64,000 nucleotides of DNA from an uncultured Bacilli bacterium (GTDB taxonomy: Bacteria; Bacillota_I; Bacilli_A; RF39; UBA660): contig CAJTLN010000005.1 in assembly GCA_910577505.1 (NCBI GenBank), positions 7,872 to 71,871 of the forward strand, read 5' to 3'. The notes beneath the pieces were generated by a model. That model saw only the letters and a program-made list of their open reading frames with translations. It did no database searches and was not told the origin of the DNA. The position numbers and the translations under genes are program-made. This document shows, one piece after another, positions 8,187-17,273 of the stretch. Each line of letters begins with the position of its first letter. Position 1 is the first letter of the stretch.

Positions 8187-9959
8187 ATGAGTAGTGTTTT
8201 AAAAAGGGAAAAAAGAATATTAATTGTTGCTTGGGGATTACTTTTTGTATGTATGCTTATTTTTATATGCTTTTTTATTGGAGGATTTAATAAAAAAGTT
8301 GGTACTACTAAAGAAGAATTAATTTTTGAAACATTAAGTAATAAAAAAGAAGTAGGTAAATTAACTACTTTAGAAGATCAAAAAAATAATATATATTATA
8401 AGATTAATTATCCAGTTGTTGGTATAAAAAAAATAGATGAATTTATAAAGAATAAGATTGATATACTTAAAGATAATGTAAATAATAGTTATGTAGGAGA
8501 AAATAATAAAATAGATATATATTATTTTATAGATTATGAAATATATATGGGAATTGATAAAACTTTAAGTTTGGTTTTAAGAGAGAGAATAGAAAATTAT
8601 AATTTAAGTGAAGTTGAGAATATTTATACTTATTTATTTGATTTAGATAATGGAGAAGAAATAAGTCTTGATGATATATTTAGTGAAGGATATAAAGATG
8701 TACTTACTAGGTATATCTATAGTAATGATGAAAAAAAGTTTAAAGTAGTATTAAAGGGAGATAAGATTTATTTATTATTAAATAATAATTATCAAGAAAT
8801 AGAAGGTATTGAAGAATATTTAAAAATTGCTAAAGAAATTGATAAAGATTATTCTAGTGATATAAAAGAAGATGAATGGAATTTAGTTAATAGAGAATAT
8901 GTTGTATTAGGGGATGTAGTTTTATATAAAGAAGCTACTGTTACTAGTGAAGTAGTTGGTAGTGTTAAAAAAGATGAAGTTGTTAAAGTTTATAGACAGA
9001 GTGATAAAGGATGGAGTATGTTACTATCTAGTGATGGTGTTCTTTATATAGAGAGTAAGAATATTGAAGAGAAAAAAGAAGTAATTGAAAAACCTGATGT
9101 TAGTGTAGATGATGGTATTAGGATGTATACAGCAACAGATCTTAATATGAGAAGTGAAGCTAATTCTAATAGTGAATTATTGGATGTTATTAAGTCTGGA
9201 GAAGAAGTTATTAAAATAGGCGAGAGTTCTAGTTGGGCTAAGATTATGTATAACGATAAAGTTGGATATGTTAGTAAAGCTCATTTAACTGAAATAAAAA
9301 TAGAGAAAAAGGAAGTTAAGTTGAATATTCCTCCACAAGGACATATAGATCCTAGTAAACCGATGGTTGCTTTAACATTTGATGATGGACCAAGTATTAA
9401 ATCAACAACCAGAATTTTGGATACATTAGAAAAATATAATGTACATGCGACTTTCTTTGATTTGGGAAGTTTGATGTTAAGGTATCCCGATATTGTTAAG
9501 AGAGAAGCTAAGATAGGTGAAGTAGGAACTCATACTTATTCGCATAAGAATTTGAATAAGTTGTCAGTAGAAGAATTAACTGAGGAATTAAGGTTGAGTA
9601 GAGAAGCTTATAAGCAAGTGTTAGGGTATGAACCGAAACTTTTACGCCCTCCCTACGGTAGTGTAAATGTTAATGTTAGAGCCGGAATTACTGATATGGC
9701 GATTATAAATTGGAATGTTGATTCGTTAGATTGGAAGTATCGTAATAAGGATTTAACTTTAAATGAGATAGATAATTTTGGTAATTTAGATGGTAAGATA
9801 ATACTTATGCATTCTATACATAATGAAACTGCTGATGCAGTAGAAGTATTAGTTCCTGATTTGTTAGATAGAGGTTATCAGATAGTTACAGTGTCTGAGT
9901 TAGCTTATTATAAAGGTTATAAGCTGGAGACTGGGACAGTATATTATGGTTTTAAGTAA
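8187..9959 (+). CDS. Membrane-anchored SH3 / polysaccharide deacetylase
   Basis: The protein has a short basic N-terminus and one membrane anchor (about residues 10-32). A region to about 225 resembles the DUF4163/DUF3298 extracellular module found in similar deacetylases. Two bacterial SH3-type repeats follow (the second reads LNMRSEANSNSELL). A NodB deacetylase domain from about residue 390 carries TFDDGPS (catalytic and metal Asp), HTYSH (metal His pair), RPPYGS and a late LMHSIH. The family removes N-acetyl groups from peptidoglycan or other surface glycans outside the membrane, as PgdA or PdaA do; the exact glycan is unknown. RBS AGGTGGT precedes the ATG, with a TATAAT at 8165-8170. Confidence 0.9.
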   Translation: MSSVLKREKRILIVAWGLLFVCMLIFICFFIGGFNKKVGTTKEELIFETLSNKKEVGKLTTLEDQKNNIYYKINYPVVGIKKIDEFIKNKIDILKDNVNNSYVGENNKIDIYYFIDYEIYMGIDKTLSLVLRERIENYNLSEVENIYTYLFDLDNGEEISLDDIFSEGYKDVLTRYIYSNDEKKFKVVLKGDKIYLLLNNNYQEIEGIEEYLKIAKEIDKDYSSDIKEDEWNLVNREYVVLGDVVLYKEATVTSEVVGSVKKDEVVKVYRQSDKGWSMLLSSDGVLYIESKNIEEKKEVIEKPDVSVDDGIRMYTATDLNMRSEANSNSELLDVIKSGEEVIKIGESSSWAKIMYNDKVGYVSKAHLTEIKIEKKEVKLNIPPQGHIDPSKPMVALTFDDGPSIKSTTRILDTLEKYNVHATFFDLGSLMLRYPDIVKREAKIGEVGTHTYSHKNLNKLSVEELTEELRLSREAYKQVLGYEPKLLRPPYGSVNVNVRAGITDMAIINWNVDSLDWKYRNKDLTLNEIDNFGNLDGKIILMHSIHNETADAVEVLVPDLLDRGYQIVTVSELAYYKGYKLETGTVYYGFK

Positions 9960-9986
9960 GAGAACATTTTATGTTTCTCTTTTTAT
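9957..9986 (+). terminator. Intrinsic terminator after deacetylase
   Basis: AGAGAACAT pairs with ATGTTTCTCT with one bulged base, and a T run follows. The hairpin begins at the stop codon. Confidence 0.65.
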
Positions 9987-9994
9987 TTACTTAA

Positions 9995-10095
9995 TACGTT
10001 AATTAAATGTTGAATATATATAGAATCAGATGTATAATTTAATTAACCAATTACGTTAATCAAAAAGAAAGGAGTACAATATTGGAATTAACGTA
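9995..10095 (+). promoter_or_regulatory. HigBA promoter with three TACGTTAA operator-like sites
   Basis: TTGAAT (10010-10015) and TATAAT (10033-10038) are spaced by exactly 17 bases. The 12-base repeat TACGTTAATyAA occurs upstream of the -35 (9995-10006) and downstream of the -10 (10052-10063). The inverted half-site TTAACGTA occurs at 10088-10095, inside the first codons of the toxin gene. This layout is what an autorepressing HigA-type antitoxin would bind; binding is inferred. Confidence 0.65.
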
Positions 10096-10414
10096 TAAAA
10101 ATGAAGAATTAAAAAGGTTATGTGAAGATGCTAGCTATAATAAAAAGTTAGTTAAAGAATATGGCTTCGATGTAGCTAAAAGATTACCCAAAAGAATTAA
10201 GGAATTAAAAGCTTTTTCTTCAGTTGGTGATATTCCAGTTTGTCCTCCTTTTAGAAGACACAAATTAGAAGGCAATAGAAAAGAAACATTTGCAGTAGAT
10301 ATAAATAAACAGTATAGAATAATATTTAGAAATAAAGATAATAAAATAATAGTAGAAGATTTAAGAAAAATAGGTAGTATAGAAATTTTGGAGGTGTCTA
10401 AACATTATGAGTAA
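10082..10414 (+). CDS. HigB/RelE-type toxin
   Basis: The gene starts at TTG, preceded by GAAAGGAG at correct spacing. The 110 residues have the RelE/HigB pattern: an N-terminal helix (LKRLCEDASYNKKLVKEYG), PPFRRHKLEGNRKETFAVDINKQYRIIFR, and a final VEDLRKIGSIEILEVSKHYE. HigB-like toxins cut ribosome-bound mRNA, using basic residues in this region. The coding end overlaps the antitoxin gene by 8 bases, and toxin-first order is typical of higBA. The paired gene, promoter and operator-like repeats make a type II toxin-antitoxin module very likely. Confidence 0.88.
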   Translation: MELTYKNEELKRLCEDASYNKKLVKEYGFDVAKRLPKRIKELKAFSSVGDIPVCPPFRRHKLEGNRKETFAVDINKQYRIIFRNKDNKIIVEDLRKIGSIEILEVSKHYE

Positions 10415-11474
10415 GATTGATGAATTTGTAGAATATGTTATTGCACCAGGGGAAACAATATTGGAATTATTAGAAGTACACGGAATGACACAACTTGATT
10501 TAGCTAATAAGACAGGTATAAATAAAAAAACAATAAATGAAATTATAAAAGGCAAAGCACCTATAACAACGACAACAGCTTTAAAATTAGAATATGTTTT
10601 TGATATACCTGCAAGTTTTTGGAATAACTTAGAAAGTGAATATAGAGAGAGCATAGAAAGAAAAAAAGATTATGAATCTTTAGCAGATGATGAAGTATAT
10701 TTAGAGAATATACCTTATGCAGAAATGGCACGACGTAATTGGGTAGAACCTACTAGAGATGCAAAAGAAAAAGTTATGAATTTAAGAAAGTTTTTTTCTG
10801 TGGCTTCTTTATCTTTTGACACAGAATTAAAAAATAGATTGGCTTTTAGAAAAAGTAATAATGATAATTTTTCTTTTGAATCATTATTATGTTGGATTCG
10901 TTATGGAGAGATACAATCTAGTAAAGATGTTTATCCTAAATATAATGAAGAAAAATTAAGTAATAGCGTTAAGAAAATAAGAGATTTAGTTAGTAAACCA
11001 TTTTTAAGTGTCTTAGATGAAATTAAAAGTATTTTAACTGATTGCGGTATTTCATTAGTTTATGAACCACATTTGCCTAATACATATGTTAATGGTGTTG
11101 CTTATAAAATGACTAGTGATAAAGCAATTATAATGATAAGTGATAGAGGTAAAAAAGATGATATTTTATGGTTTACTTTATTTCATGAAATAGGTCATTT
11201 ACTAAAACATAGTAAAAAGGAAATTTTTGTTGATCAAGATAAAGATGAAAAAAATGATATAGAGTTGGAGGCGGATGAATATTCAAGAAATGTGTTAATT
11301 AATGATAAGATATTTAATGATTTTGTTAAGAGTAAAAGTTATCTCTATGAAAGAGGAATAAAAGCATTTGCTAAAGAAAATAATATTTCAACAGGTATTG
11401 TTGTAGGTAGACTTCAAAAAGAAAAATATATTGGGTGGAATGAATATAATAATTTAATAACAAGAATATCTTAG
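10407..11474 (+). CDS. HigA-type antitoxin fused to ImmA/IrrE metallopeptidase
   Basis: Residues ~18-75 form a HigA-type XRE helix-turn-helix (MTQLDLANKTGINKKTINEII). The rest is an ImmA/IrrE-like zinc peptidase domain with HEIGHLLKH at 260-268 and a downstream Glu-rich ELEADEYSRNVL, the third metal-ligand region. The 355-residue length matches HigA-IrrE fusions. By family, the HTH represses the operon and neutralises the toxin; the peptidase may regulate the complex by cleavage (inference). It overlaps the toxin gene by 8 bases. Confidence 0.9.
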   Translation: MSKIDEFVEYVIAPGETILELLEVHGMTQLDLANKTGINKKTINEIIKGKAPITTTTALKLEYVFDIPASFWNNLESEYRESIERKKDYESLADDEVYLENIPYAEMARRNWVEPTRDAKEKVMNLRKFFSVASLSFDTELKNRLAFRKSNNDNFSFESLLCWIRYGEIQSSKDVYPKYNEEKLSNSVKKIRDLVSKPFLSVLDEIKSILTDCGISLVYEPHLPNTYVNGVAYKMTSDKAIIMISDRGKKDDILWFTLFHEIGHLLKHSKKEIFVDQDKDEKNDIELEADEYSRNVLINDKIFNDFVKSKSYLYERGIKAFAKENNISTGIVVGRLQKEKYIGWNEYNNLITRIS

Positions 11475-11506
11475 ATTTTTAGGCTGTGGATAAGTATAGA
11501 AGTTGT

Positions 11507-11537
11507 AAACAGAGTAATTGATATTTACTCTGTTTTT
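11507..11537 (+). terminator. Intrinsic terminator after higBA
   Basis: AAACAGAGTAA pairs with TTTACTCTGTTT across a short loop and is followed by T residues. The rest of the gap to 11728 contains only a TATAAT at 11709-11714. Confidence 0.7.
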
Positions 11538-11727
11538 ATTTGGACATGATAAAATTAAATTAAGAATAGAAGAGAAATTATAAATGTTCAAATTCTAGAA
11601 TAAGATAAATAACTTATATACTTTATATTTTTTGTTAAATTGTAAATAGTATATGTGTTAAGATAAATATTGTTAATGATATAAATGAATTATTTTCTAT
11701 ATTCTAATTATAATAGAGGTGGTATTA

Positions 11728-12309
11728 ATGGAGAATATTAATAGAAAGAATTGTCCAAATTGTGGGGCTCCTATAACAACAGAAATATGTCCTTATTGTA
11801 ATGTTGCTACTGGATTGGATACACAAAATGCTGATATGGAATATCCTGTAATAGAATGTAAAGAAGCACATATAGGATTTTGGAATGTTGTTTTTCCTAT
11901 GATATTTGCAGTTAGCTTTGGATTTTTTGGTTTTGTTTTTCCAATACTATTTTTAATGATGGATACTGAAATGTTTGGTTTTACTATTTTAATGTGTTTA
12001 CCATTTGCTATAATTGGAATAATAGCGTTTATTATTGCGATGAAATCTTTATTAAGATATTTTTCTATTAAAAATAAAGGACAAGAAATAAATGCAATTG
12101 TATATGGTTATATGGATGATAATATTTTAATAAATGGAAATCCTGCAAAAATTGTTAAATTACTTGTAGATACAAATGATGGTAAGAAATTTATCTTATA
12201 TCAATTGGGAGATATTAAGCAACCATTTAAGATTAATAGTCAAATTAAATTAAAGGTATATAAAGATATATTTTTAATAGAAAACAAAAAACAATATTAT
12301 TTTGAATAA
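11728..12309 (+). CDS. Zinc-ribbon membrane protein
   Basis: The ATG at 11728 follows AGAGGTGG; an upstream in-frame GTG overlaps that RBS. The N-terminus has a CPNCGAPITTEICPYC zinc ribbon. Two strong hydrophobic segments follow (about residues 50-80 and 82-110), then a soluble C-terminal domain of about 80 residues with a beta-rich pattern (IVYGYMDDNILINGNPAKIVKLLVD). This resembles small zinc_ribbon_2 membrane proteins of Bacillota with unknown roles. It stands alone between terminators. Confidence 0.75.
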   Translation: MENINRKNCPNCGAPITTEICPYCNVATGLDTQNADMEYPVIECKEAHIGFWNVVFPMIFAVSFGFFGFVFPILFLMMDTEMFGFTILMCLPFAIIGIIAFIIAMKSLLRYFSIKNKGQEINAIVYGYMDDNILINGNPAKIVKLLVDTNDGKKFILYQLGDIKQPFKINSQIKLKVYKDIFLIENKKQYYFE

Positions 12310-12313
12310 AAAG

Positions 12314-12339
12314 AAACATATTTAGTGATATGTTTTTTT
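12314..12339 (+). terminator. Intrinsic terminator
   Basis: An 8-bp perfect stem (12314-12321 with 12328-12335), a 6-nt loop and a T run. Confidence 0.7.
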
Positions 12340-12376
12340 TATTGAGATATAATTTCTATAACAAGGAGAGATATTT

Positions 12377-13111
12377 ATGAAAGTATTTTTAACTAGTAAT
12401 TTAAATCATTATGAAAAGATAGATGGAGTTAAAGTAGCTAAAGAGATAGATAACAAGAATGGTTTAGTTGATCAATTAAAAAGTAAGTTGGATGGTACAA
12501 GAGGTATTTTATATATACCAGCAGATGCTAGTAATAAGGATAAGATAGAAGAATATTCTAAGATATTATTTGATGCATTAAGATTATCTGGTATTGTGTT
12601 TGATAATTATTATGTAGTAGATGATAAAAGTAGTGTAGGAGATGTAAGAGATAAAGTATTAAATAGTGATTTAGTATTTTTATTTGGTGGGGATACATTT
12701 ACACAAATGCAGTATTTTGAAGAGATTAAATTAAGAGATATATTGAGTAATTATGGAGGTGTTATAGTAGGACAAAGTGCTGGGGCGATTAACTTAGCTG
12801 AAGATGTTTATAATAGTCCAGAGTGTGAAGAAGATTTAAGTAGACCTAGTAGTTATAAGGGATTAGGTAAGACGAATATTAATATTGAACCACATTTTGT
12901 ATTAGATACTTCTAATTTTGATAGTGATGAGATGTTACATAGGAGTGCTATGTTGGAAGAATCTAAGAAAAGGGATTTATATGCTATTTTAGATGGTAGT
13001 CATATCTTTGATGATGGTGTAGAATGTACTATTTATGGGGAGTGTTATTTGCTGAGAGATGGAGAAGTTAAGAAGATGTGTGAGAATGGTAGGAATATCA
13101 CTATAAAGTAA
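12377..13111 (+). CDS. Peptidase E-like (S51) serine peptidase
   Basis: This 244-residue protein has the S51 signature: FGGDTFTQMQYFE and then GGVIVGQSAGAINLAED, where the Ser of GQSAGA is the expected nucleophile. A later NIEPHFVLD resembles the conserved PHF block. S51 enzymes are cytoplasmic aspartyl dipeptidases or cyanophycinase relatives. The start is ATG with AAGGAGAG upstream and a TATAAT at 12348-12353. It is probably monocistronic. Confidence 0.85.
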   Translation: MKVFLTSNLNHYEKIDGVKVAKEIDNKNGLVDQLKSKLDGTRGILYIPADASNKDKIEEYSKILFDALRLSGIVFDNYYVVDDKSSVGDVRDKVLNSDLVFLFGGDTFTQMQYFEEIKLRDILSNYGGVIVGQSAGAINLAEDVYNSPECEEDLSRPSSYKGLGKTNINIEPHFVLDTSNFDSDEMLHRSAMLEESKKRDLYAILDGSHIFDDGVECTIYGECYLLRDGEVKKMCENGRNITIK

Positions 13112-13115
13112 AATA

Positions 13116-13142
13116 AGAGCAAGGTACTGCATTGCTCTATTT
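13116..13142 (+). terminator. Intrinsic terminator
   Basis: AGAGCAA pairs with TTGCTCT around a 9-nt loop and is followed by T-rich sequence. Confidence 0.55.
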
Positions 13143-13241
13143 GTATTTTATTGTTCATACATTTGTTTAATAAAACTTTAAAAGTATGATAAACTATTAA
13201 TGTATCTATAGAGTAGTTATTATAAAGAAAGGAGGATAAAT

Positions 13242-13649
13242 GTGGTAGAAGTTGAATCTATATATAAACTTATTAAAACTTTAGAAAAGTATAAAGATGA
13301 AAACGAAGATGGAGAATTACTAAATGATATATATTCAGTGGATTTTATGTTAAAAGGGAAGAGAATATATGATGATAAATTAGTAAAGGATATTATTCAA
13401 AGGTATTCATTAGAATTTAATTATCTTGATAATTTGGAGAAAAATTTACGCGGTTTTCAGCAGAATAGTGAAACAAGTTCTAACAAATCTATATATCAGT
13501 ATCTATTGAATATAAGACATTCGTTGGCAAGAGTTGGTGTAATGCGTATTTTGAAAAGAAAAGGCAAAGAGATGCTAGAAGACGATTTGATAAATAATGA
13601 CGATGACATCTTAAATAGTACATTTGAGAAAATCATGGAGCAGAATTAA
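13242..13649 (+). CDS. Hypothetical protein
   Basis: The start is GTG at 13242: an ATG two bases earlier would hit a TAG at once, and GGAGG at 13231-13235 fits the GTG. The 135 residues are charged and helical with no membrane segment, signal peptide or motif that I recognise. A terminator follows directly (13652). It lies between chromosomal genes and the start of the dense defence region. Confidence 0.65.
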   Translation: MVEVESIYKLIKTLEKYKDENEDGELLNDIYSVDFMLKGKRIYDDKLVKDIIQRYSLEFNYLDNLEKNLRGFQQNSETSSNKSIYQYLLNIRHSLARVGVMRILKRKGKEMLEDDLINNDDDILNSTFEKIMEQN

Positions 13650-13651
13650 AC

Positions 13652-13679
13652 AAATATATTCGTAAGAATATATTTTTTC
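13652..13679 (+). terminator. Intrinsic terminator
   Basis: A perfect 10-bp stem (13652-13661 with 13666-13675), a GTAA tetraloop and a T run. Confidence 0.75.
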
Positions 13680-13743
13680 TTTACTTAACTTTTGTTATGC
13701 TTTACTATAAATATTAAACATTAATTAGATAGTTGGTATATGT

Positions 13744-14640
13744 ATGGAAGATAGAAGTTATTTTGAAATAAGTAAATATGATGTATTAGATTATTATGAT
13801 AGATTATTAACTCAATATCTTAGTGCTTTATATAGTGTAGGACTAGATAGAGAAGATTATAAAGATATAAGTAAGATAGTAAGAGAATTAGATAAGATAA
13901 GAAGTAGTGCTTATTGGAAGTGGTTTGATTATGTAAGACTTAATAAACATTTACTAAATGGAGAACATATAGCGTTTGATAAAGATTTAAAAAAAGAATA
14001 TATAAGTATAAGAGATGCTAGAAAAGAATATTTAGATGAAGTAGAGGATATTAGAGGACATTTTGAAAAGATATTAGAATTAATAAGAAAGAGTATTAAA
14101 CCTAGTACTATAGAAGAATATTTACAAGAAGAATGTTCTCTTATTCATTTAGTATTTACTAATAATAAGTATCCTAAGATTAAGTTATATTCTAATGATA
14201 GTTTTATGTTCTTATGTCAATATCATGTTGAAAGAACTCCTTCTATGGGAGTGGTTAATGGTAGAAATTATGGTATGTGTTTTGGATGTGGTAAGAGTTT
14301 TAGGGTATTAGATTATATAAAAGATATGGAAGGATTAAGCCATAAAGAAGCTGTATCATTATTAGCTAGAGTTTATAGGATTGATATACAAGATAGTCCA
14401 ATATGGGAAGATAGTGAGTTGGTTCATAAGTATAGAAGTTCATTATTATCTGATGAGTTTAGAGAGTTATTAGAAAGTGCTTATGAAAGAACTAGTAAGA
14501 GAGAAGATAGTGTTACTAAGAGTTTATCATTAGCTAAGTTTGATAGAGACTTTGCTACTATAGATAGAGTGAGAAGAGGGGAATGTATGGAGTTTGATAG
14601 TGATGAAAATAAAGGGAAGATTTTGTTGCTTAGTTATTAA
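13744..14640 (+). CDS. Orphan CHC2 (primase-type) zinc-finger protein
   Basis: The 298-residue protein has an N-terminal helical region (1-150) of unknown kind. It is followed by LCQYHVERTPSMGV...MCFGCGKSFRVLDYI, a CHC2 zinc finger with C158, H161, C179 and C182, as at the N-terminus of DnaG primases. No TOPRIM or helicase domain follows, so it cannot be a primase alone. It may bind DNA or be a remnant or accessory of a mobile-element replication protein; this is inference. No clear RBS precedes the ATG. Confidence 0.75.
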   Translation: MEDRSYFEISKYDVLDYYDRLLTQYLSALYSVGLDREDYKDISKIVRELDKIRSSAYWKWFDYVRLNKHLLNGEHIAFDKDLKKEYISIRDARKEYLDEVEDIRGHFEKILELIRKSIKPSTIEEYLQEECSLIHLVFTNNKYPKIKLYSNDSFMFLCQYHVERTPSMGVVNGRNYGMCFGCGKSFRVLDYIKDMEGLSHKEAVSLLARVYRIDIQDSPIWEDSELVHKYRSSLLSDEFRELLESAYERTSKREDSVTKSLSLAKFDRDFATIDRVRRGECMEFDSDENKGKILLLSY

Positions 14641-14840
14641 TTTGTTTTGGAATCTATACTTGTAATAAATTCCTTAGGACATACTAGGTTTACTTACGGA
14701 TTAAATTTGTAAGGATATTAAGATGGTTGCAATTAAATAAAATAAATTATTTAAATAAATATAATTTTATTTAATATGTAGCTTAAAATTGAATTTTAGG
14801 TATGAATTTTGTGACATTTTATGAAATTAAGCAGTCAATA

Positions 14841-14849
14841 TGTTATAAT
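14841..14849 (+). promoter_or_regulatory. Extended -10 (TGTTATAAT)
   Basis: TG-N-TATAAT lies 35 bases before the TPR gene start. No good -35 is visible. The remaining bases between 14641 and 14840 show no gene. Confidence 0.6.
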
Positions 14850-15054
14850 TTTATATATCAAATACTTTTTAGGAGGTGTATGGCATGAACGAAAAAGATA
14901 TCTTAGATAAAGAGAACATAATAAAAGAAGCTTCTCAAAAATATCAGGTAAAAGATTATTTTCATGCTTATCCACTTTATAAGAAAATATGGGAAGAATT
15001 AAAAATAAATGACCCATACATTATGTTTAAGTATGGTAATATTTTAAGAAATGT

Positions 15055-15061
15055 AAAAAAA
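15055..15061 (+). other. A-AAA-AAA frameshift heptamer
   Basis: In the upstream frame the run reads as gtA AAA AAA, an exact X XXY YYZ slippery heptamer. A -1 slip re-enters the long downstream frame at AGT (15061-15063). A one-base homopolymer deletion would look the same. Confidence 0.5.
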
Positions 15062-15111
15062 GTATCGATTTTATAGAAATTTACAAGAATTATGATTTTT
15101 CTAATGTTACA

Positions 15112-15136
15112 GATCAACAAAGAAATTTTGTTGATC
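15112..15136 (+). other. Perfect hairpin within coding sequence
   Basis: GATCAACAAA (15112-15121) pairs with TTTGTTGATC (15127-15136) around a 5-nt loop. It starts about 50 bases after the A7 run, which is further than usual for a frameshift stimulator. No T run follows, so it is not a standard terminator. Confidence 0.5.
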
Positions 15137-16222
15137 GTATATTTTCTTGGTGCTTATATGATGTTTATATAAAACCATATGAAATAGGCAATAATGATGA
15201 TAGTAAATATGAAGAATTTATAACTAATGCCTACAGAATTCTAGAGATTCAAAATTTAAATAATCACAAATATTATGAATCAGCATTTGTCAAAACTTGT
15301 ATTAAAGTAGCTAAAGTAATTGCTCATAAAAATACAATACCAAATTATAAAGAAATCATTTGGTGGGTTGAGCAATTAAATGTTAATGAATTATCTGATG
15401 AACCTTATAATTTTACTGATCAAGATAATAATCCAAGAGAAATTGCTTCTGATAAAGAAATATATTATCAATATTTATCAAGATGCTATGAAAAGATGAA
15501 TGATTATAATAAATGCTTTGAGATCTGTGAGCAAGCATTAAATGAAGTCGAAAGATTTCATTATAGAAACCATATATGGATAACAGAAAGAAAACTATAT
15601 TGTTCTTGTTTTATTGATGAAAATTACGAAGATGCATTAGATAAATATAGAAAGTTCATTGAAAAGCAACAAAAATGTTACATGTTTCATAAACTTTCTA
15701 ATCTATATTATAGTCGTTCAAAAATAAAAGAGGGCCTTGTATATGGATGTAAAGCGCTACTTTTAGAGAATGATATACCCAAGGTGATTAATTTGTTGGA
15801 AGATTTAGCATATTATTGGAGAGAATACGGAAATGCTGAAAATGCGAGAAAGTTCTTTTATGCATGTATTAAGTATAGAACGGAAAGAGGATGGAAATTT
15901 TCACAAGAATTAAGATATGAAATGCAACAATATAATTTTTCACTTGAAAGCGGGCCAAACTATAATGAATTAATTACAATTGCAAAACAGTTTGTTAATA
16001 ATAATAGTTTAATAAAAGTACAAAAAGGAATTATTATTAAATTAGATAAAAATAGAAAATTTGGTTTTATAAAAATTAGTAATAATGCGACCAATAATAT
16101 ATATTTTAATTTTAAAAATGTTCTCGATAAAAAAATATTGTATAAAAATAGCAAAGTGGTTTTTGAAGTAATTGTTAATAATAGAATTTAAATGAAGCAA
16201 TAAATTTGAGAGGTGAATAGTA

Positions 16223-17254
16223 ATGATGGTTTATTTAAATAAAAATGATTTAGAAAGTATAGTTAAAAACTATAAATTACAAAATAGCAAATTTCAATTT
16301 AAATCTTTGATAGGTAACGAAAATAAAAAAAGATGTAAATTTTATATCGATGGATTAGAGTGTCAAGTTGATTTTTTTTTAAAAAAGGACGGAACAATTA
16401 ATGTAATACCTGTTGGGGGTAAAAATTTGGATGAATGTAATTTATTGATAGAATATGTCAACTCTAAGGGTTTAGATGCAGATATAAAAACAAATCAATT
16501 TACTTTTAATTTGAATGAAAAATCACTTAAAAGTTTAATCGACACAATAAATTGTCAGTATTCAAATGTAATCAAAATAGAAAAAAAAGATGATATGTAT
16601 AAATTTATAGGTTATAATGGTGATTGGCTAAATTTGACTTATTATCCAACAAAAAATAGAGCAATGATTCAAGGAAAAGCTTTATATACATATAGTATTG
16701 TGATAAATATTATTGTTGATTTTGATGAAATAACATTATATGATATTATATCTATTAATAATAATTTTGCAAATATAAATACACCATTTGATGCAATAAG
16801 AACAGAGATGAAACAAAAACTTTTAAACTCATATAGCTATTTAGACTTAGCTTTATTAAAATCTATATCTGGCTCGATTTCAATGCTTAAAAGTGCTAGT
16901 CCTTGTGAAGATTATACAGGACATGTGGCAGGAATGTTTAAAGGGTTAGAAGGCTATTTAAAGAAGGTTTTGACTCAAAAATATAATTTGAAATTTACTA
17001 AAGATGCTAAGTTTAGCATGTTTCATAAAGATAATAATAGTCAATCAGAAGTAGATAAAAATATTAATATACCAAGTGATGCAAAGCAGGAATTAAATAA
17101 ATTATATTTAATTTATAAGAATAAAAGAAACGTTCTTTTACATGCTACAATTGATCCATCCCAAACTAGAATAATTGAAACTCTTCAAGAAGCAAAGGAT
17201 TGGACTGACGAGATATTAAATGCAATTGAAAATTCATATAATATTTTTTTCTAA
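16223..17254 (+). CDS. rnlA: RnlA-like RNase LS toxin (HEPN domain)
   Basis: The 343-residue length matches RnlA. The two N-terminal repeat-like beta/alpha regions are followed by AMIQGKALYTYSIV (148-160), matching the RnlA IQGRPLxxYxVF block as I recall it. The C-terminal domain has MFKGLEGYLKKVL (238-250) and RNVLLH (302-307), a HEPN Rx4H ribonuclease motif as in the Dmd-binding domain of RnlA. RnlA is a cytoplasmic mRNA endonuclease, kept off by RnlB and released when phage infection stops RnlB supply. A small gene 20 bases downstream fits RnlB. RBS GAGAGGTGA supports ATG at 16223 (or 16226). Confidence 0.85.
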   Translation: MMVYLNKNDLESIVKNYKLQNSKFQFKSLIGNENKKRCKFYIDGLECQVDFFLKKDGTINVIPVGGKNLDECNLLIEYVNSKGLDADIKTNQFTFNLNEKSLKSLIDTINCQYSNVIKIEKKDDMYKFIGYNGDWLNLTYYPTKNRAMIQGKALYTYSIVINIIVDFDEITLYDIISINNNFANINTPFDAIRTEMKQKLLNSYSYLDLALLKSISGSISMLKSASPCEDYTGHVAGMFKGLEGYLKKVLTQKYNLKFTKDAKFSMFHKDNNSQSEVDKNINIPSDAKQELNKLYLIYKNKRNVLLHATIDPSQTRIIETLQEAKDWTDEILNAIENSYNIFF

Positions 17255-17273
17255 AAGAAAGGAAAGATGAAAA

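Larger units (their letters stand above)
14885..16191 (+). pseudogene. TPR-repeat protein with C-terminal cold-shock domain, split by a -1 frameshift
   Basis: The ATG at 14885 follows AGGAGGTG. The first frame stops at 15074-15076, but the -1 frame is open from 15061 to 16191 and continues the same TPR-like protein, giving about 435 residues. The switch point is a run of seven A (15055-15061). The second part has TPR-like helices (residues such as YYQYLSRCYEKMNDYNKCFEICEQAL). It ends with a cold-shock-type RNA-binding domain: KGIIIKLDKNRKFGFIKI, then IYFNFKNV. It lies 31 bases before the RnlA-like toxin gene and could be part of that module. It may be a decayed gene, a homopolymer sequencing error, or a programmed -1 frameshift. 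Confidence 0.75.
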
